Assembly: GCA_000437395.1 (NCBI GenBank)
Contig: FR898161.1
Span: forward strand, 1-28,084
Direction: 5' to 3'
From: Clostridium sp. CAG:288
GTDB taxonomy: Bacteria > Bacillota_I > Bacilli_A > RFN20 > CAG-288
DNA length: 28,084 nucleotides
Shown: positions 16,052-24,523 of the stretch, piece after piece
Numbering within the stretch: position 1 is the first letter of the stretch
Layout of the letters: every line of letters begins with the position of its first letter
Notes under the pieces: model-generated
What the model saw: the letters and a program-made list of their open reading frames with translations, nothing else
Told to the model about the DNA's origin: nothing
The model's database searches: none
Made by a program: the position numbers and the translations under genes

Positions 16052-16621
16052 ATGAAATTAATTGTTGGATTAGGAAACCCTGGCTTAGATTATGAACACA
16101 CTCGCCACAATGTTGGCTTTGATGTTGTAAATATTTTAGCTGAAGATTTCAATGTAGAAATAAATAAATCAGGATTTAAAGGGTTATATTGTAAGTTTAC
16201 TTTCGATGGTGAAACAGTATATATTTTAAAACCAATGACATATATGAATTTATCAGGTGAATCAGTAAAAGCGTTTGTTGACTACTACCATATTAATATT
16301 CAAGATATCGTAGTTGTTTCCGATGACCTTGCTTTACTTCCTGGCTCGTTAAGATTACGTGAAAACGGCTCTAGTGGTGGTCATAACGGCTTAAAGAGCA
16401 TAATTAATTGCCTTGGCACACAAGAATTCAAGAGAATAAGAATAGGCGTTGGTGAGCCTAAAAACGACGTTGTTGATTATGTCTTAGGAAAGCCACAAGG
16501 TGAAGATAAAGAAAAAATCGAAGAGATTTATGATAGAGCAGTAAAAGCAATCGAAAATTATATAAAAGAAGGAAACTTCAATAAGACTGCTAGCTTATTT
16601 AATGTTAAGGTTAATAAATGA
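16052..16621 (+). CDS. pth: Peptidyl-tRNA hydrolase
   Basis: A 189-residue cytoplasmic enzyme that frees tRNA from peptides dropped by stalled ribosomes. It opens with LIVGLGNPGLDYEHTRHNVGF, where His19 is the catalytic base. MTYMNLSG (Asn66), VSDDLAL (Asp91/92) and SSGGHNGLKSI (Asn112) complete the active site. Length is standard. It overlaps mfd by ATGA (stop TGA 16619-16621, start ATG 16618), so mfd is translated by coupling. In Bacillus the small sigma-factor regulator gene fin lies between pth and mfd; here there is no room for it. Confidence 0.97.
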   Translation: MKLIVGLGNPGLDYEHTRHNVGFDVVNILAEDFNVEINKSGFKGLYCKFTFDGETVYILKPMTYMNLSGESVKAFVDYYHINIQDIVVVSDDLALLPGSLRLRENGSSGGHNGLKSIINCLGTQEFKRIRIGVGEPKNDVVDYVLGKPQGEDKEKIEEIYDRAVKAIENYIKEGNFNKTASLFNVKVNK

Positions 16622-19600
16622 ATTCTAAAGAGTTTTTAGATCTTATTCCGTTTAATGGTGAATTAAATAGATTTGAATCATATGAAGATATTAGCTTAAG
16701 AAATATAAATTCCTTAAGCCTTGTTTTAAGTGCTTCATTTTTAAGAAAGCCTAGAAAAATTGCTGTCTGCTTACCAACATTATATGATGCTCAGACTTTA
16801 ATGGATGGCTTGATGGATTATTTAAATCAAGATGACGTTGTCTTTTATCCGTTTGATGAAGTTTTAAGAATTGAATCGATCGGTACAAGTAAAGAAATGG
16901 TTGAAGAAAGAATAAACGCCTTAACATCAACTTGCTTAGATAAACCTGTAATATTCATCACTCATAGCGCAGCTACTATAAGATTGATTAGAAGCAAAGA
17001 GACTTTTCAATCGCGTATTTTTACTTTAGAGATAAACAAAGATATTTCACGTAAAGAGTTATTAGAAAAAATTTCTTTAGCAGGATACACTAGAGTTAAT
17101 AAAGTTCAACATTGCTTCGAATATGCTTTAAGGGGTGAAATTCTAGACATTTGGTCTGCAAATTACTTGGATCCAATTCGTATTGAATTCTTTGATGAGA
17201 CAGTTGAAGAGATAAGAGTTTTTCATCCTGAAACAGAAATATCATATAAACAAATTGAATCCATTACTATAGTTCCAGCTAGTGAATTTTCTTTGTCAAA
17301 AGAAGAAAAAGAGGATGGATCTGAAAAACTACTTAAAGCTTTATCAGAAAGAAAATTACCTAAGCTTTTATTCGATGAATTGTCAGAGAGAGTAAGACCA
17401 AATTTAGATAGAATATTAAATGAAGGTATGGATGAAACAAATTCAAGATATCTTCTTTATTTTGATGACAATTGCAAGACAGTTAGTGATTATTTAAGTG
17501 AATTCCAAGTCTACATTTATCATCCAATAGATTTTTTATCATCAGCTAATAATTTTGAAAATGAAGAGATAGACTTCTTTAACGATTTATATAAAAATGG
17601 ACAAGCATTAGAAAAAGAAAGAATATACGACTCACCAGAAGAAGTCCTTTTAAGCCTCAATCATGTTAATATAACTAACGAAGAGTGCAAGTTTAAAACT
17701 GTCGATATTTCATATCACAATACAAATTTAGCAACTTCAACAAACTTCATAAGTAATTTAATCGATGATGGAAACAACGTTAAAATTTGTCTTACAAATG
17801 AACGAAGAGAAACTCTTATAAATCATCTTGATGAAGAAAATGTTGCATATTCAATTTATCCAGAAGTTGGTAGAATTCAAATTGTTGATTTTGGTATTAA
17901 TAGTGGTTTTTTAATTTCTAGCGAAAAAGAAGTTTTTCTTTCTTCTAACGAAATTTTTGGATTAGCAAAACAAAGTGGAAAGTTCTTAACGAGATTCAAA
18001 GAAGCAAAGATTTTAAAGAAATTTGACGATTTAGAAATAGGTGATTTTGTAGTTCATGAAGATTACGGTATAGGTAAATATATCGGTGTTTTTGATCTTA
18101 ATGGACTAGACTATTTAAAAGTTCAGTATGCTGGTGAAGATAATTATTTATATGTGCCATTATCTAAATTTAAGCTTATTAGAAAATATGCAGGTAAGGA
18201 AGGCTCCGTTCCTTCTCTTGATGAAATAGGTGGAACTTCTTGGGCTAGAAGAAAAGAAAAAATCAAAAAACGTGTTTCTTATTTAGCTGATAAATTATTA
18301 GCAATAAACGCAGAAAGAATGGCTAAACCAGGATACGCTTTTATGCATGAAGAAGAGATGGAACACGCTTTTGCTAAAGATTTTCCATACAAATTAACTG
18401 ATTCACAACAAAAAGCTTGGGACGATATATCTAAAGATATGGAAAGTCCACATCCAATGGATAGACTTTTAGCAGGTGATGTTGGATTTGGAAAAACTGA
18501 AATTGCTTTTAGAGCTTGTTACAAAGCAATTTTAAGTGGGAAACAAGCTGCTATTTTATGCCCTACAACGATTTTAGCTAAACAACATAATGAAGTTGCA
18601 ATTAAAAGATTTAAAGGTTATGGCGTTGAAATTGCCATGTTGTCACGCTTCACGCCAAAAAAAGAAATTGAGAATTATATTAAAAAAATTAAAGAAGGAA
18701 GAATTCATTTAATTATAGGTACTCATAAAATATTAGGCTCAGAGATAGAGTTTAATAATTTAGGATTATTAGTGATAGACGAAGAACAACGTTTTGGTGT
18801 TACTCACAAAGAAAGAATAAAGGAGATAACGACAAATATTGATGTTTTGACATTGTCAGCTACACCTATTCCAAGAACATTACAAATGTCTCTTTTGAAT
18901 GTTAAATCTCTATCTTTATTAACTCAAGCACCACAAAATAGAATGCCAATAAAAACATACGTAACAAAGTATGACGAAGGGTTAATTAAAGAAGTAATTG
19001 CTCGTGAACTTGGTCGTGGAGGGCAAGTTTATTACTTACATAATAGAATAGATTCGATTTATAGTAAGGCCAAAAAAATACAAGATATGTTTCCTAGTTG
19101 TGTAGTTAAAGTAGTTCATGGTGCCCTTTCAGCAGATGAAATAGGCGACGTTATGAATGAGTTTTACGATGGAGACATAGATATTTTGGTGTGTACAACT
19201 ATTATAGAAACAGGTTTAGACATTCCTAATGTCAACACTATTATTGTCGAAGATGCAGATCACTTTGGACTAGCACAGTTATATCAAATAAAAGGAAGAG
19301 TTGGACGAAGCAATCGTTTAGCTTATGCGTATTTATTCTATAAAGAGTACAACAATTTATCAGAACAAGGACAAAAAAGACTTAAAGCTATAAAAGATTT
19401 CACTGAATTAGGCTCAGGTTATAAGATTGCTAACCAAGATTTAAATATTAGAGGAGCAGGAGATATTTTAGGCAAAGAGCAAGCAGGATTTATAGATTCA
19501 GTTGGCTATGATGCTTATATGAAACTATTACAAGAAGTAATGAATGAAAAAAATATATCTGATAAAAGTAAGGAAAATAAACCTCTGATTATTAAATATG

Positions 19601-20043
19601 AATTGTCATTTAGTTTAGATAGTCATATTCCACCTTCTTATGCTTCAGATTCTGATAGAATTTCAATGTATCAAGAATTAAATGAGATAACGACATTTAA
19701 AGATCTTCAAGATTACGAAGCTAAAATTAGAGATATATATGGACCGATTCCTGAAGAAGTAAGAAATTTATTCTTAAAAAAAGAAATCGAAATATATCTC
19801 AATGATACTTTTGTGGAAAACTTTGTAGAGAATATCGATAAATATATTATTACAATATCTCCACAATTTATGGCTCGAGATGGAGTTATAAATTTGATAG
19901 AAAAAGCACTATCTAATTTTTCTAACGATATAATCGTTAGATTTACACAAAAAAGAATGATTATATATGTAAATAGAACTCCAGATTATTTAGTGTTGCT
20001 ATACAATATATTATCAAGCTTATATTCTATAAAAAATAATTAA
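16618..20043 (+). CDS. mfd: Transcription-repair coupling factor
   Basis: A 1141-residue translocase that removes RNA polymerase stalled at DNA damage and recruits UvrA. The order is: UvrB-like N-terminal part (GEILDIWSANYLDPIRIEFFD near 180-200), the CarD-like polymerase-binding domain (GDFVVHEDYGIGKYIGVF, about 475-545), then the helicase motor with Walker A GDVGFGKTE (620-628), Walker B DEEQ (721-724), LSATPIPRTLQMS and the late RecG-like TRG region QIKGRVGRSNRLAYAYL. The C-terminal domain that masks UvrA binding is present. Length is normal. No ribosome-binding site of its own is needed because it overlaps pth. Its stop overlaps the tilS stop by 4 nt. Confidence 0.97.
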   Translation: MNSKEFLDLIPFNGELNRFESYEDISLRNINSLSLVLSASFLRKPRKIAVCLPTLYDAQTLMDGLMDYLNQDDVVFYPFDEVLRIESIGTSKEMVEERINALTSTCLDKPVIFITHSAATIRLIRSKETFQSRIFTLEINKDISRKELLEKISLAGYTRVNKVQHCFEYALRGEILDIWSANYLDPIRIEFFDETVEEIRVFHPETEISYKQIESITIVPASEFSLSKEEKEDGSEKLLKALSERKLPKLLFDELSERVRPNLDRILNEGMDETNSRYLLYFDDNCKTVSDYLSEFQVYIYHPIDFLSSANNFENEEIDFFNDLYKNGQALEKERIYDSPEEVLLSLNHVNITNEECKFKTVDISYHNTNLATSTNFISNLIDDGNNVKICLTNERRETLINHLDEENVAYSIYPEVGRIQIVDFGINSGFLISSEKEVFLSSNEIFGLAKQSGKFLTRFKEAKILKKFDDLEIGDFVVHEDYGIGKYIGVFDLNGLDYLKVQYAGEDNYLYVPLSKFKLIRKYAGKEGSVPSLDEIGGTSWARRKEKIKKRVSYLADKLLAINAERMAKPGYAFMHEEEMEHAFAKDFPYKLTDSQQKAWDDISKDMESPHPMDRLLAGDVGFGKTEIAFRACYKAILSGKQAAILCPTTILAKQHNEVAIKRFKGYGVEIAMLSRFTPKKEIENYIKKIKEGRIHLIIGTHKILGSEIEFNNLGLLVIDEEQRFGVTHKERIKEITTNIDVLTLSATPIPRTLQMSLLNVKSLSLLTQAPQNRMPIKTYVTKYDEGLIKEVIARELGRGGQVYYLHNRIDSIYSKAKKIQDMFPSCVVKVVHGALSADEIGDVMNEFYDGDIDILVCTTIIETGLDIPNVNTIIVEDADHFGLAQLYQIKGRVGRSNRLAYAYLFYKEYNNLSEQGQKRLKAIKDFTELGSGYKIANQDLNIRGAGDILGKEQAGFIDSVGYDAYMKLLQEVMNEKNISDKSKENKPLIIKYELSFSLDSHIPPSYASDSDRISMYQELNEITTFKDLQDYEAKIRDIYGPIPEEVRNLFLKKEIEIYLNDTFVENFVENIDKYIITISPQFMARDGVINLIEKALSNFSNDIIVRFTQKRMIIYVNRTPDYLVLLYNILSSLYSIKNN

Positions 20044-21290
20044 TGAATTAATTTAATTGTTAACGGGATTAGATGATTTGTTATATCTGAATAAAATGGG
20101 ACGTATATTACGTTCCCATTTTTATCTTCTATAACAGGATATAAATTTCTTAAGTAAACAGGAACTTTTTGGCTTTTGATAAAGTGTTTAACATTTTTGG
20201 TCTTAAGCTTAGTTGATATTTTATCTCCTGATTTAATGCATCTAATTTTAATTGGATAAGAGTAATCAAAGACGTTAAAAACTCGACCATCTGTTAAATC
20301 AATTGAGATAGTTTCAAACGAATATATTCCAGCCCTTTCAATTGTATATTCATAAGGCTTAGTGGTTAAATACTTAGAAATAAAGAAGTATTGTGAATCT
20401 TGATATAAATAATAATCGTCAATTAAATATATTGTTCCAGGTTTATTATTTTTTAAAAATTCTAAGCATTTATTAACCAGTGATTGTACTTTTTTCTCAG
20501 TTATAAAAGGCATAACTTGACTTATTTTATTCCATAAAAGTCTTTTTTTAATTTCATCAGATAAAGTTGAGTATTCTTTATAATCTATTTTTTCTTTTTG
20601 ACATAATGAGTCTATTTGTTTTGAAATTAAATATAAATTTTCGTTTTTAAAGCTTATTTCCTCTAAAAGTGTAGAAATTTCTTCGGAATTTAGCTTAAAT
20701 GTTCTAATTTTGTTTCTTAAACGAGATGTATTTTTGTTTGTAATATCATCATAGTATGGAATTTTGTTTTCGTTTAAATAGTCGATTAAATCTTGCTTTG
20801 TATAATTTAATAATGGTCTATAAATATATATATTATTTATAACTGATATTTCACGAAGGCCATAATGAGTTACGAGTGAACTTCTGCTTTTTTGAATTAA
20901 ATAAGTTTCAATCAAATCGTCTTTATGATGGGCTGTAAGAGTTCCTTTAGCGTTAAGTGTTTTTGTTAAGGAAGCAAAAAAATTGTATCTATAGACACGA
21001 GCCCAATTTTCAAAATTTTGACCACTAACATCTTCTAGATATACATTGTTTTGAAAAAGCTCGTATCCACTATCTTTAGAAGTTTCGTTAACTAGTTTTT
21101 GTTCTAAAGGGACAAACTCTGAATCGTGGTAGTTTACATAAGCTAGTTTAACGTTTGTATATCCTAATTCTTTAAGCATATAAACTAGTGCTGTTGAATC
21201 TGGACCTGCAGAAAAAGCTACTATTAATAAGTCGTCTTTTTTTAAATTTAACTTTTTTAGTGATAGTTTTAAGTCTTTTAAATTTTTCAT
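20040..21290 (-). CDS. tilS: tRNA(Ile)-lysidine synthase
   Basis: A 416-residue enzyme that attaches lysine to C34 of the minor tRNA(Ile), allowing AUA to be read as isoleucine, an essential step. The ATP pyrophosphatase loop is AFSAGPDSTALVY (Ser27-Ser32), a variant of the usual SGGxDS. LTAHHKDDLIETYLIQ near 120 and YRPLL-N--K--L near 157-170 are typical. The C-terminal RNA-binding domain is present (KFIKSQKVPVYLRNLYPVIE analogue near 370-390). No clear ribosome-binding site; the start lies 12 nt after the spoIIE stop, so translation is probably coupled. AUA-rich coding in this AT-rich genome makes the enzyme important. Confidence 0.93.
   Translation of the reverse strand: MKNLKDLKLSLKKLNLKKDDLLIVAFSAGPDSTALVYMLKELGYTNVKLAYVNYHDSEFVPLEQKLVNETSKDSGYELFQNNVYLEDVSGQNFENWARVYRYNFFASLTKTLNAKGTLTAHHKDDLIETYLIQKSRSSLVTHYGLREISVINNIYIYRPLLNYTKQDLIDYLNENKIPYYDDITNKNTSRLRNKIRTFKLNSEEISTLLEEISFKNENLYLISKQIDSLCQKEKIDYKEYSTLSDEIKKRLLWNKISQVMPFITEKKVQSLVNKCLEFLKNNKPGTIYLIDDYYLYQDSQYFFISKYLTTKPYEYTIERAGIYSFETISIDLTDGRVFNVFDYSYPIKIRCIKSGDKISTKLKTKNVKHFIKSQKVPVYLRNLYPVIEDKNGNVIYVPFYSDITNHLIPLTIKLIH
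20093..20123 (+). terminator. Terminator for mfd inside the 3' end of tilS
   Basis: AAAATGGGACGT (20093-20104) pairs with ACGTTCCCATTTT (20110-20122) with one bulged A, around ATATT, and T follow at 20119-20123. It stands 50 nt after the mfd stop but within the coding sequence of tilS on the other strand, where it encodes the stretch near NVIYVPF. The hairpin looks symmetrical, so tilS messages probably avoid it because they are being translated. Confidence 0.65.
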
Positions 21291-21302
21291 AAACTTATAC
21301 TA

Positions 21303-23444
21303 TCACATTTCTTGAGGTTTAAGTAGGATAATAGTAATATCATCGCTTTGATTTTCTTTAGCTTCATTTAATATTCTATCCAAAATAATATCTAAATTGT
21401 TTGATTCTTCAAAACAGCTTTTTAAAAATGGATATGTAATTTCATTTATTCCATCAGTAGCTAATAAAATTATATCGTTAGACGATAGTTCAAAATGTAG
21501 TGGATCAATATCAGGATCATCGATAATTCCTAAAGGCAACATTATTTTGCTTAACTCGTATAATTTTGAATTTCTATAAAGATATGAAATGTAACTTCCA
21601 AATTTATATAGTGTTGTGTTTAAAGTGTTTAAATTTATTTTTAAATAGTCCAAAGTTGCATAATCTTCTGAACTAGATTTTAATTTTAAAAGTCTATTTG
21701 TTTCATCGATTACTTCGTCAATGTTTAAATTAAGCATTAACGTTGTCTTAAAAACGTTTGTAAGGTATTTAGAAGTTAAATATGAATCATCTTCATGTCC
21801 CATACCATCAGACAATATGAAATGAAAGTTATTCGAATAAATAAAAGAGGAATATGTATCGCCAGATATTTTATTATAGGCTGATGATACGGCTTTAATT
21901 TTAATTGTATATTTTGTTTTATAAGAAAAATGATAGTGATATGAATGTGAAAGCATAGAATACTCATACGATTCTAACGTTAAAGGCTTATGTACAATAT
22001 TGCTTAAAGTTTCGATGAGATAGTCATCAGATAATTTAGCGTTACTTTCAATTAATAGTCCTTTTTCAATATTATTTATCGAAATAATTGAAGTATATTT
22101 TTTTGATATTTCATCTATATAATTTTTTTCATCATCTTTAAATTCTAATAATTTATCAATAGGTTTAATTATTCTATTAATTTCTTTTTCCTTTGTTATT
22201 TTATCGACACTTTCTAATTGAGCTTTTATTGTTTCTCGTTCATATATAGGCTTTAAAGTTCTTAACCTGTATATAAACTTGTTAGGATATTCACATATAC
22301 GTGTAATTCTTTCTTTTTCTTCATTTGTAATGTTTGTGTTCAGAAGAGAAACAAACTCGTCTTTTAATGTGCAATTTTTACACATGTCACATTTATAGCA
22401 TAGTTCTTTATTAAGCATTAATTCTGTTTTGGCTTGAGGAGAAATAGATTCTCTAACACAGCTATCTTTTAATAAAGATAAATACTCTTTGAGTAGAGAA
22501 ATGTTTTTATTTAATTCAAATATGGGTGTTGTATTTTGTTGAGGATTATAAATTATGTTATTAACGTAATCTATTAATAAAAAAGATGTAATTGCAGAAA
22601 AAGAAACTATGTAAAATAGTTCTTCTCTATAAAAATTATGGAAAAATAGAGCATATAGAATTGGAGGAGAAAAAGTGATTATTGAAATATATACTTTCTT
22701 TTTTGGTAAAAATACTAAAGCGAAAGGCGATAATAAAATAAAGATAGTATATGATTCTATTCTAGTAACATAATTTAAAATTAATAAACTTACAAACAAT
22801 AAACTTAAGCGAACTTTAAAATCATAATTAACTGAATACAAAAATATTAATGATATGAAAATTAACGATAAAGATAAATATTGATATCTATAAAATATAA
22901 TAGATAAATAAGATATAAGAAAGAATAATGTTGTTTCATCGACTTTTTTATAGTATTCAACAAAAGAAAAAAACTTATCAATGGTATAGAAAAAATGAAT
23001 TGAGATAAAAAATGATACAATAATTGTTATTAACGATTCTAATGTAGGTGAGGTAACAAAATATATAGTTCCAAAAGATAGTTGAGTTAAAGTTAACGAA
23101 AAAGATTTATTAAAGAAAATATTCTTAGTTTTAAATGGGATTAATGTGAAGAGCAAGAAGACTATTCCTATAAATGATATTTCAAAGCCATAATTTAAGT
23201 TCTTAATAAAGGATATAGTAATTGAAATAGCATATACCAAAATAAAGAAAATATTATTAAGCAATAAAGATGAAGCTAAAAGTGAAACATAAAATGGATT
23301 AAATAAAAAAGCATCACTAGTTAATAGTGTAGATGCAAGTAAAAATAAAATTAACGATAATTTCAAAATACTACTTCTATTAATTTTTAAATTATCTAAT
23401 AATCCTTTTTTATAAGTGTTTTTTAAAGCTTCTTTATTTAACAT
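21303..23444 (-). CDS. spoIIE: Stage II sporulation protein E (PP2C phosphatase)
   Basis: A 713-residue membrane phosphatase. In Bacillus, SpoIIE sits at the polar septum and dephosphorylates SpoIIAA to switch on sigma-F in the forespore. Residues about 25-300 hold many hydrophobic segments, as in the family's roughly ten-span domain. A central region has four cysteines, C349, C352, C355 and C358. The C-terminal PP2C domain has its metal-binding Asp529 (SGDTYS), Asp546 (LSDGMG), Asp664 (LATDG) and Asp701-702 (SDDIT), so it should be active. It is shorter than the 827 residues of Bacillus. GAGGTGG lies 6 nt before the ATG, and a perfect Spo0A box lies about 56 nt upstream. spoIIAA/AB and sigF are not in the window. 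Confidence 0.92.
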   Translation of the reverse strand: MLNKEALKNTYKKGLLDNLKINRSSILKLSLILFLLASTLLTSDAFLFNPFYVSLLASSLLLNNIFFILVYAISITISFIKNLNYGFEISFIGIVFLLFTLIPFKTKNIFFNKSFSLTLTQLSFGTIYFVTSPTLESLITIIVSFFISIHFFYTIDKFFSFVEYYKKVDETTLFFLISYLSIIFYRYQYLSLSLIFISLIFLYSVNYDFKVRLSLLFVSLLILNYVTRIESYTIFILLSPFALVFLPKKKVYISIITFSPPILYALFFHNFYREELFYIVSFSAITSFLLIDYVNNIIYNPQQNTTPIFELNKNISLLKEYLSLLKDSCVRESISPQAKTELMLNKELCYKCDMCKNCTLKDEFVSLLNTNITNEEKERITRICEYPNKFIYRLRTLKPIYERETIKAQLESVDKITKEKEINRIIKPIDKLLEFKDDEKNYIDEISKKYTSIISINNIEKGLLIESNAKLSDDYLIETLSNIVHKPLTLESYEYSMLSHSYHYHFSYKTKYTIKIKAVSSAYNKISGDTYSSFIYSNNFHFILSDGMGHEDDSYLTSKYLTNVFKTTLMLNLNIDEVIDETNRLLKLKSSSEDYATLDYLKINLNTLNTTLYKFGSYISYLYRNSKLYELSKIMLPLGIIDDPDIDPLHFELSSNDIILLATDGINEITYPFLKSCFEESNNLDIILDRILNEAKENQSDDITIILLKPQEM

Positions 23445-23462
23445 TTTCTACCACCTCAACTA

Positions 23463-23506
23463 ACTATAAAAAAGTGATAGAGCGAATAATAATAAATAGT
23501 GTCGAA
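23463..23506 (-). promoter_or_regulatory. Spo0A box and candidate -10 upstream of spoIIE
   Basis: TGTCGAA, the exact Spo0A-binding consensus, lies at 23500-23506 as read on the plus strand. A candidate -10 TATAGT lies at 23468-23463 on the minus strand, which puts the box centre about 47 bp before the start of transcription. The same position class is used by Spo0A at Bacillus spoIIG and spoIIE. A weaker box with CGAA conserved ends at 23486, 20 bp away. The predicted start is very close to the ribosome-binding site, so the exact -10 is uncertain. Confidence 0.6.
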
Positions 23507-23512
23507 GCAAAT

Positions 23513-23537
23513 AAAAAATGAGCTTTAAAGCTCATTT
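23513..23537 (-). terminator. Terminator after divIC, overlapping its stop codon
   Basis: 23516-23537 is a perfect 22-bp palindrome (AATGAGC and GCTCATT around TTTAAA). Read on the minus strand it is followed by a T run (A at 23513-23518). The divIC TGA lies inside the stem. It separates the rqcP-divIC transcript from spoIIE. Confidence 0.8.
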
Positions 23538-23810
23538 GAATTCAACGATAATATTGTCCTTATCAATGACAAGGTATTTATCTTCAAAATATAAAGAGTA
23601 ATAAGTGTCATCTTTAAGTTTTTCTGAATGATCCAACAAATCTTTGTAGTCATTTTCTATTCTTGTTTTTATTGCCACTAATTTTTTGTTTTCGTTTACT
23701 GTTTGCACGTATTTTGTTACTAGAATTGATATTGCTGTTATAGCTCCTATGATGACAAAAACGGAGGCAATATTTATTAATCGATTTATAAAGCTTTGTT
23801 TTTTTGCCAT
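23532..23810 (-). CDS. divIC: Cell division protein DivIC (FtsB-like)
   Basis: A 92-residue septum protein of the DivIC/FtsB family, which joins FtsL and DivIB to activate septal wall synthesis. It has a short cytoplasmic start (MAKKQSFINRLINIA), one membrane segment (about 13-32), then a coiled-coil-like stretch (TVNENKKLVAIKTRIENDYK and on) and the short C-terminal domain. Length is normal. AAAGGAG (23821-23827) lies 10 nt before the ATG, inside the yabQ coding sequence. The gene order yabQ-divIC-spoIIE is the Bacillus one. The first 161 nt are also read as the end of yabQ in another frame. Confidence 0.87.
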   Translation of the reverse strand: MAKKQSFINRLINIASVFVIIGAITAISILVTKYVQTVNENKKLVAIKTRIENDYKDLLDHSEKLKDDTYYSLYFEDKYLVIDKDNIIVEFK

Positions 23811-24201
23811 TGTTTAAAATCTCCTTTGATGCATTTTTAATCTTATCACAAAAGAACTCAATCTTCAATTTCAAAGGAGTAAGAATATGCTTTGATAATG
23901 CTTCAATTACTTCTTCAATAACAATTAAAAATTTTGGATGATAAAATTTATAGTAAACTATAACTCCTAACCCCAAGCTTATAAAATAAAATATATTGTA
24001 GACACCTTTTGTGAATACAATTAGAAATTTAAAATATAAATAAAAATAAAATATAAAGAAAAACAGTTCAAAAAGCAATCTAAACAACTTTCCATTATAT
24101 TTATAAAATGCTCTATTAAAAACGCTCCAAAGAAGTAAAAAAATCATTCCTAAAAAGAAAGATCCAAAAACTCCTTGTGCTTGCGATAAAAGATTCGTCA
24201 T
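23650..24201 (-). CDS. yabQ: Sporulation protein YabQ
   Basis: A 183-residue membrane protein assigned to YabQ, which is needed for spore cortex formation in Bacillus. It has a short start (MTNLLSQAQGVFGSFFLG), then four predicted hydrophobic segments up to about residue 85, and a basic tail. It starts by ATGA overlap with yabP. The last 53 codons run in a different frame through the start of divIC and are rich in Lys, Asn and Ser, unlike the rest. This part is probably set by divIC and may have no function. Sequence similarity in YabQ is low, so the call rests mainly on topology and on position between yabP and divIC. Confidence 0.78.
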   Translation of the reverse strand: MTNLLSQAQGVFGSFFLGMIFLLLWSVFNRAFYKYNGKLFRLLFELFFFIFYFYLYFKFLIVFTKGVYNIFYFISLGLGVIVYYKFYHPKFLIVIEEVIEALSKHILTPLKLKIEFFCDKIKNASKEILNNGKKTKLYKSINKYCLRFCHHRSYNSNINSSNKIRANSKRKQKISGNKNKNRK

Positions 24202-24482
24202 CTAAAAAGTTTTTTCCAAATAGATGAATTTATATCTTTGGAATTTTTAGTTAAATAACGTAAAGAATTAATATTTCCGTTTATAACTAAAACTTTATTT
24301 TCTACATCCATTTTACCTAATGTCATATTAGATCCTGTAATTTGCATATTACCGAAATCTGTTTCAAGATAAAATTCTTTATCGTTAAAAGAATTTAGCT
24401 TGTTTACACAAGTTATTTTTGTTTCATTTCTATCGGTTATTTCGACTTTATGATTGCTTTTAAGTTTATTCTCTTGTTCCAT
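24198..24482 (-). CDS. yabP: Sporulation protein YabP
   Basis: A 94-residue protein of the YabP/YqfC family, which is needed for spore coat and cortex assembly in Bacillus and acts in the mother cell. Conserved pattern: HKVEITDRNETKITCVNKLNSF, EFYLETDFGNMQITGSNMTL and VLVINGNINSLRYL, the typical beta-strand order. The C terminus ends KKLFR, as in homologues. Normal length. GGTGA lies 6 nt before the ATG, but both site and start lie in a 9-bp hairpin. It is coupled to yabQ by a 4-nt overlap. Confidence 0.9.
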   Translation of the reverse strand: MEQENKLKSNHKVEITDRNETKITCVNKLNSFNDKEFYLETDFGNMQITGSNMTLGKMDVENKVLVINGNINSLRYLTKNSKDINSSIWKKLFR

Positions 24483-24508
24483 TCATATTCACCATTAAAG
24501 AATATGAA
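24482..24508 (-). promoter_or_regulatory. Hairpin over the yabP ribosome-binding site and start
   Basis: TTCATATTC (24482-24490) and GAATATGAA (24500-24508) form a perfect 9-bp stem around a 9-nt loop. In the minus-strand mRNA the GGTGA site (24493-24489) and the first base of the yabP ATG lie in the loop and one arm. The stem could limit yabP translation. Confidence 0.5.
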
Positions 24509-24523
24509 GAACAAATTTATTTA

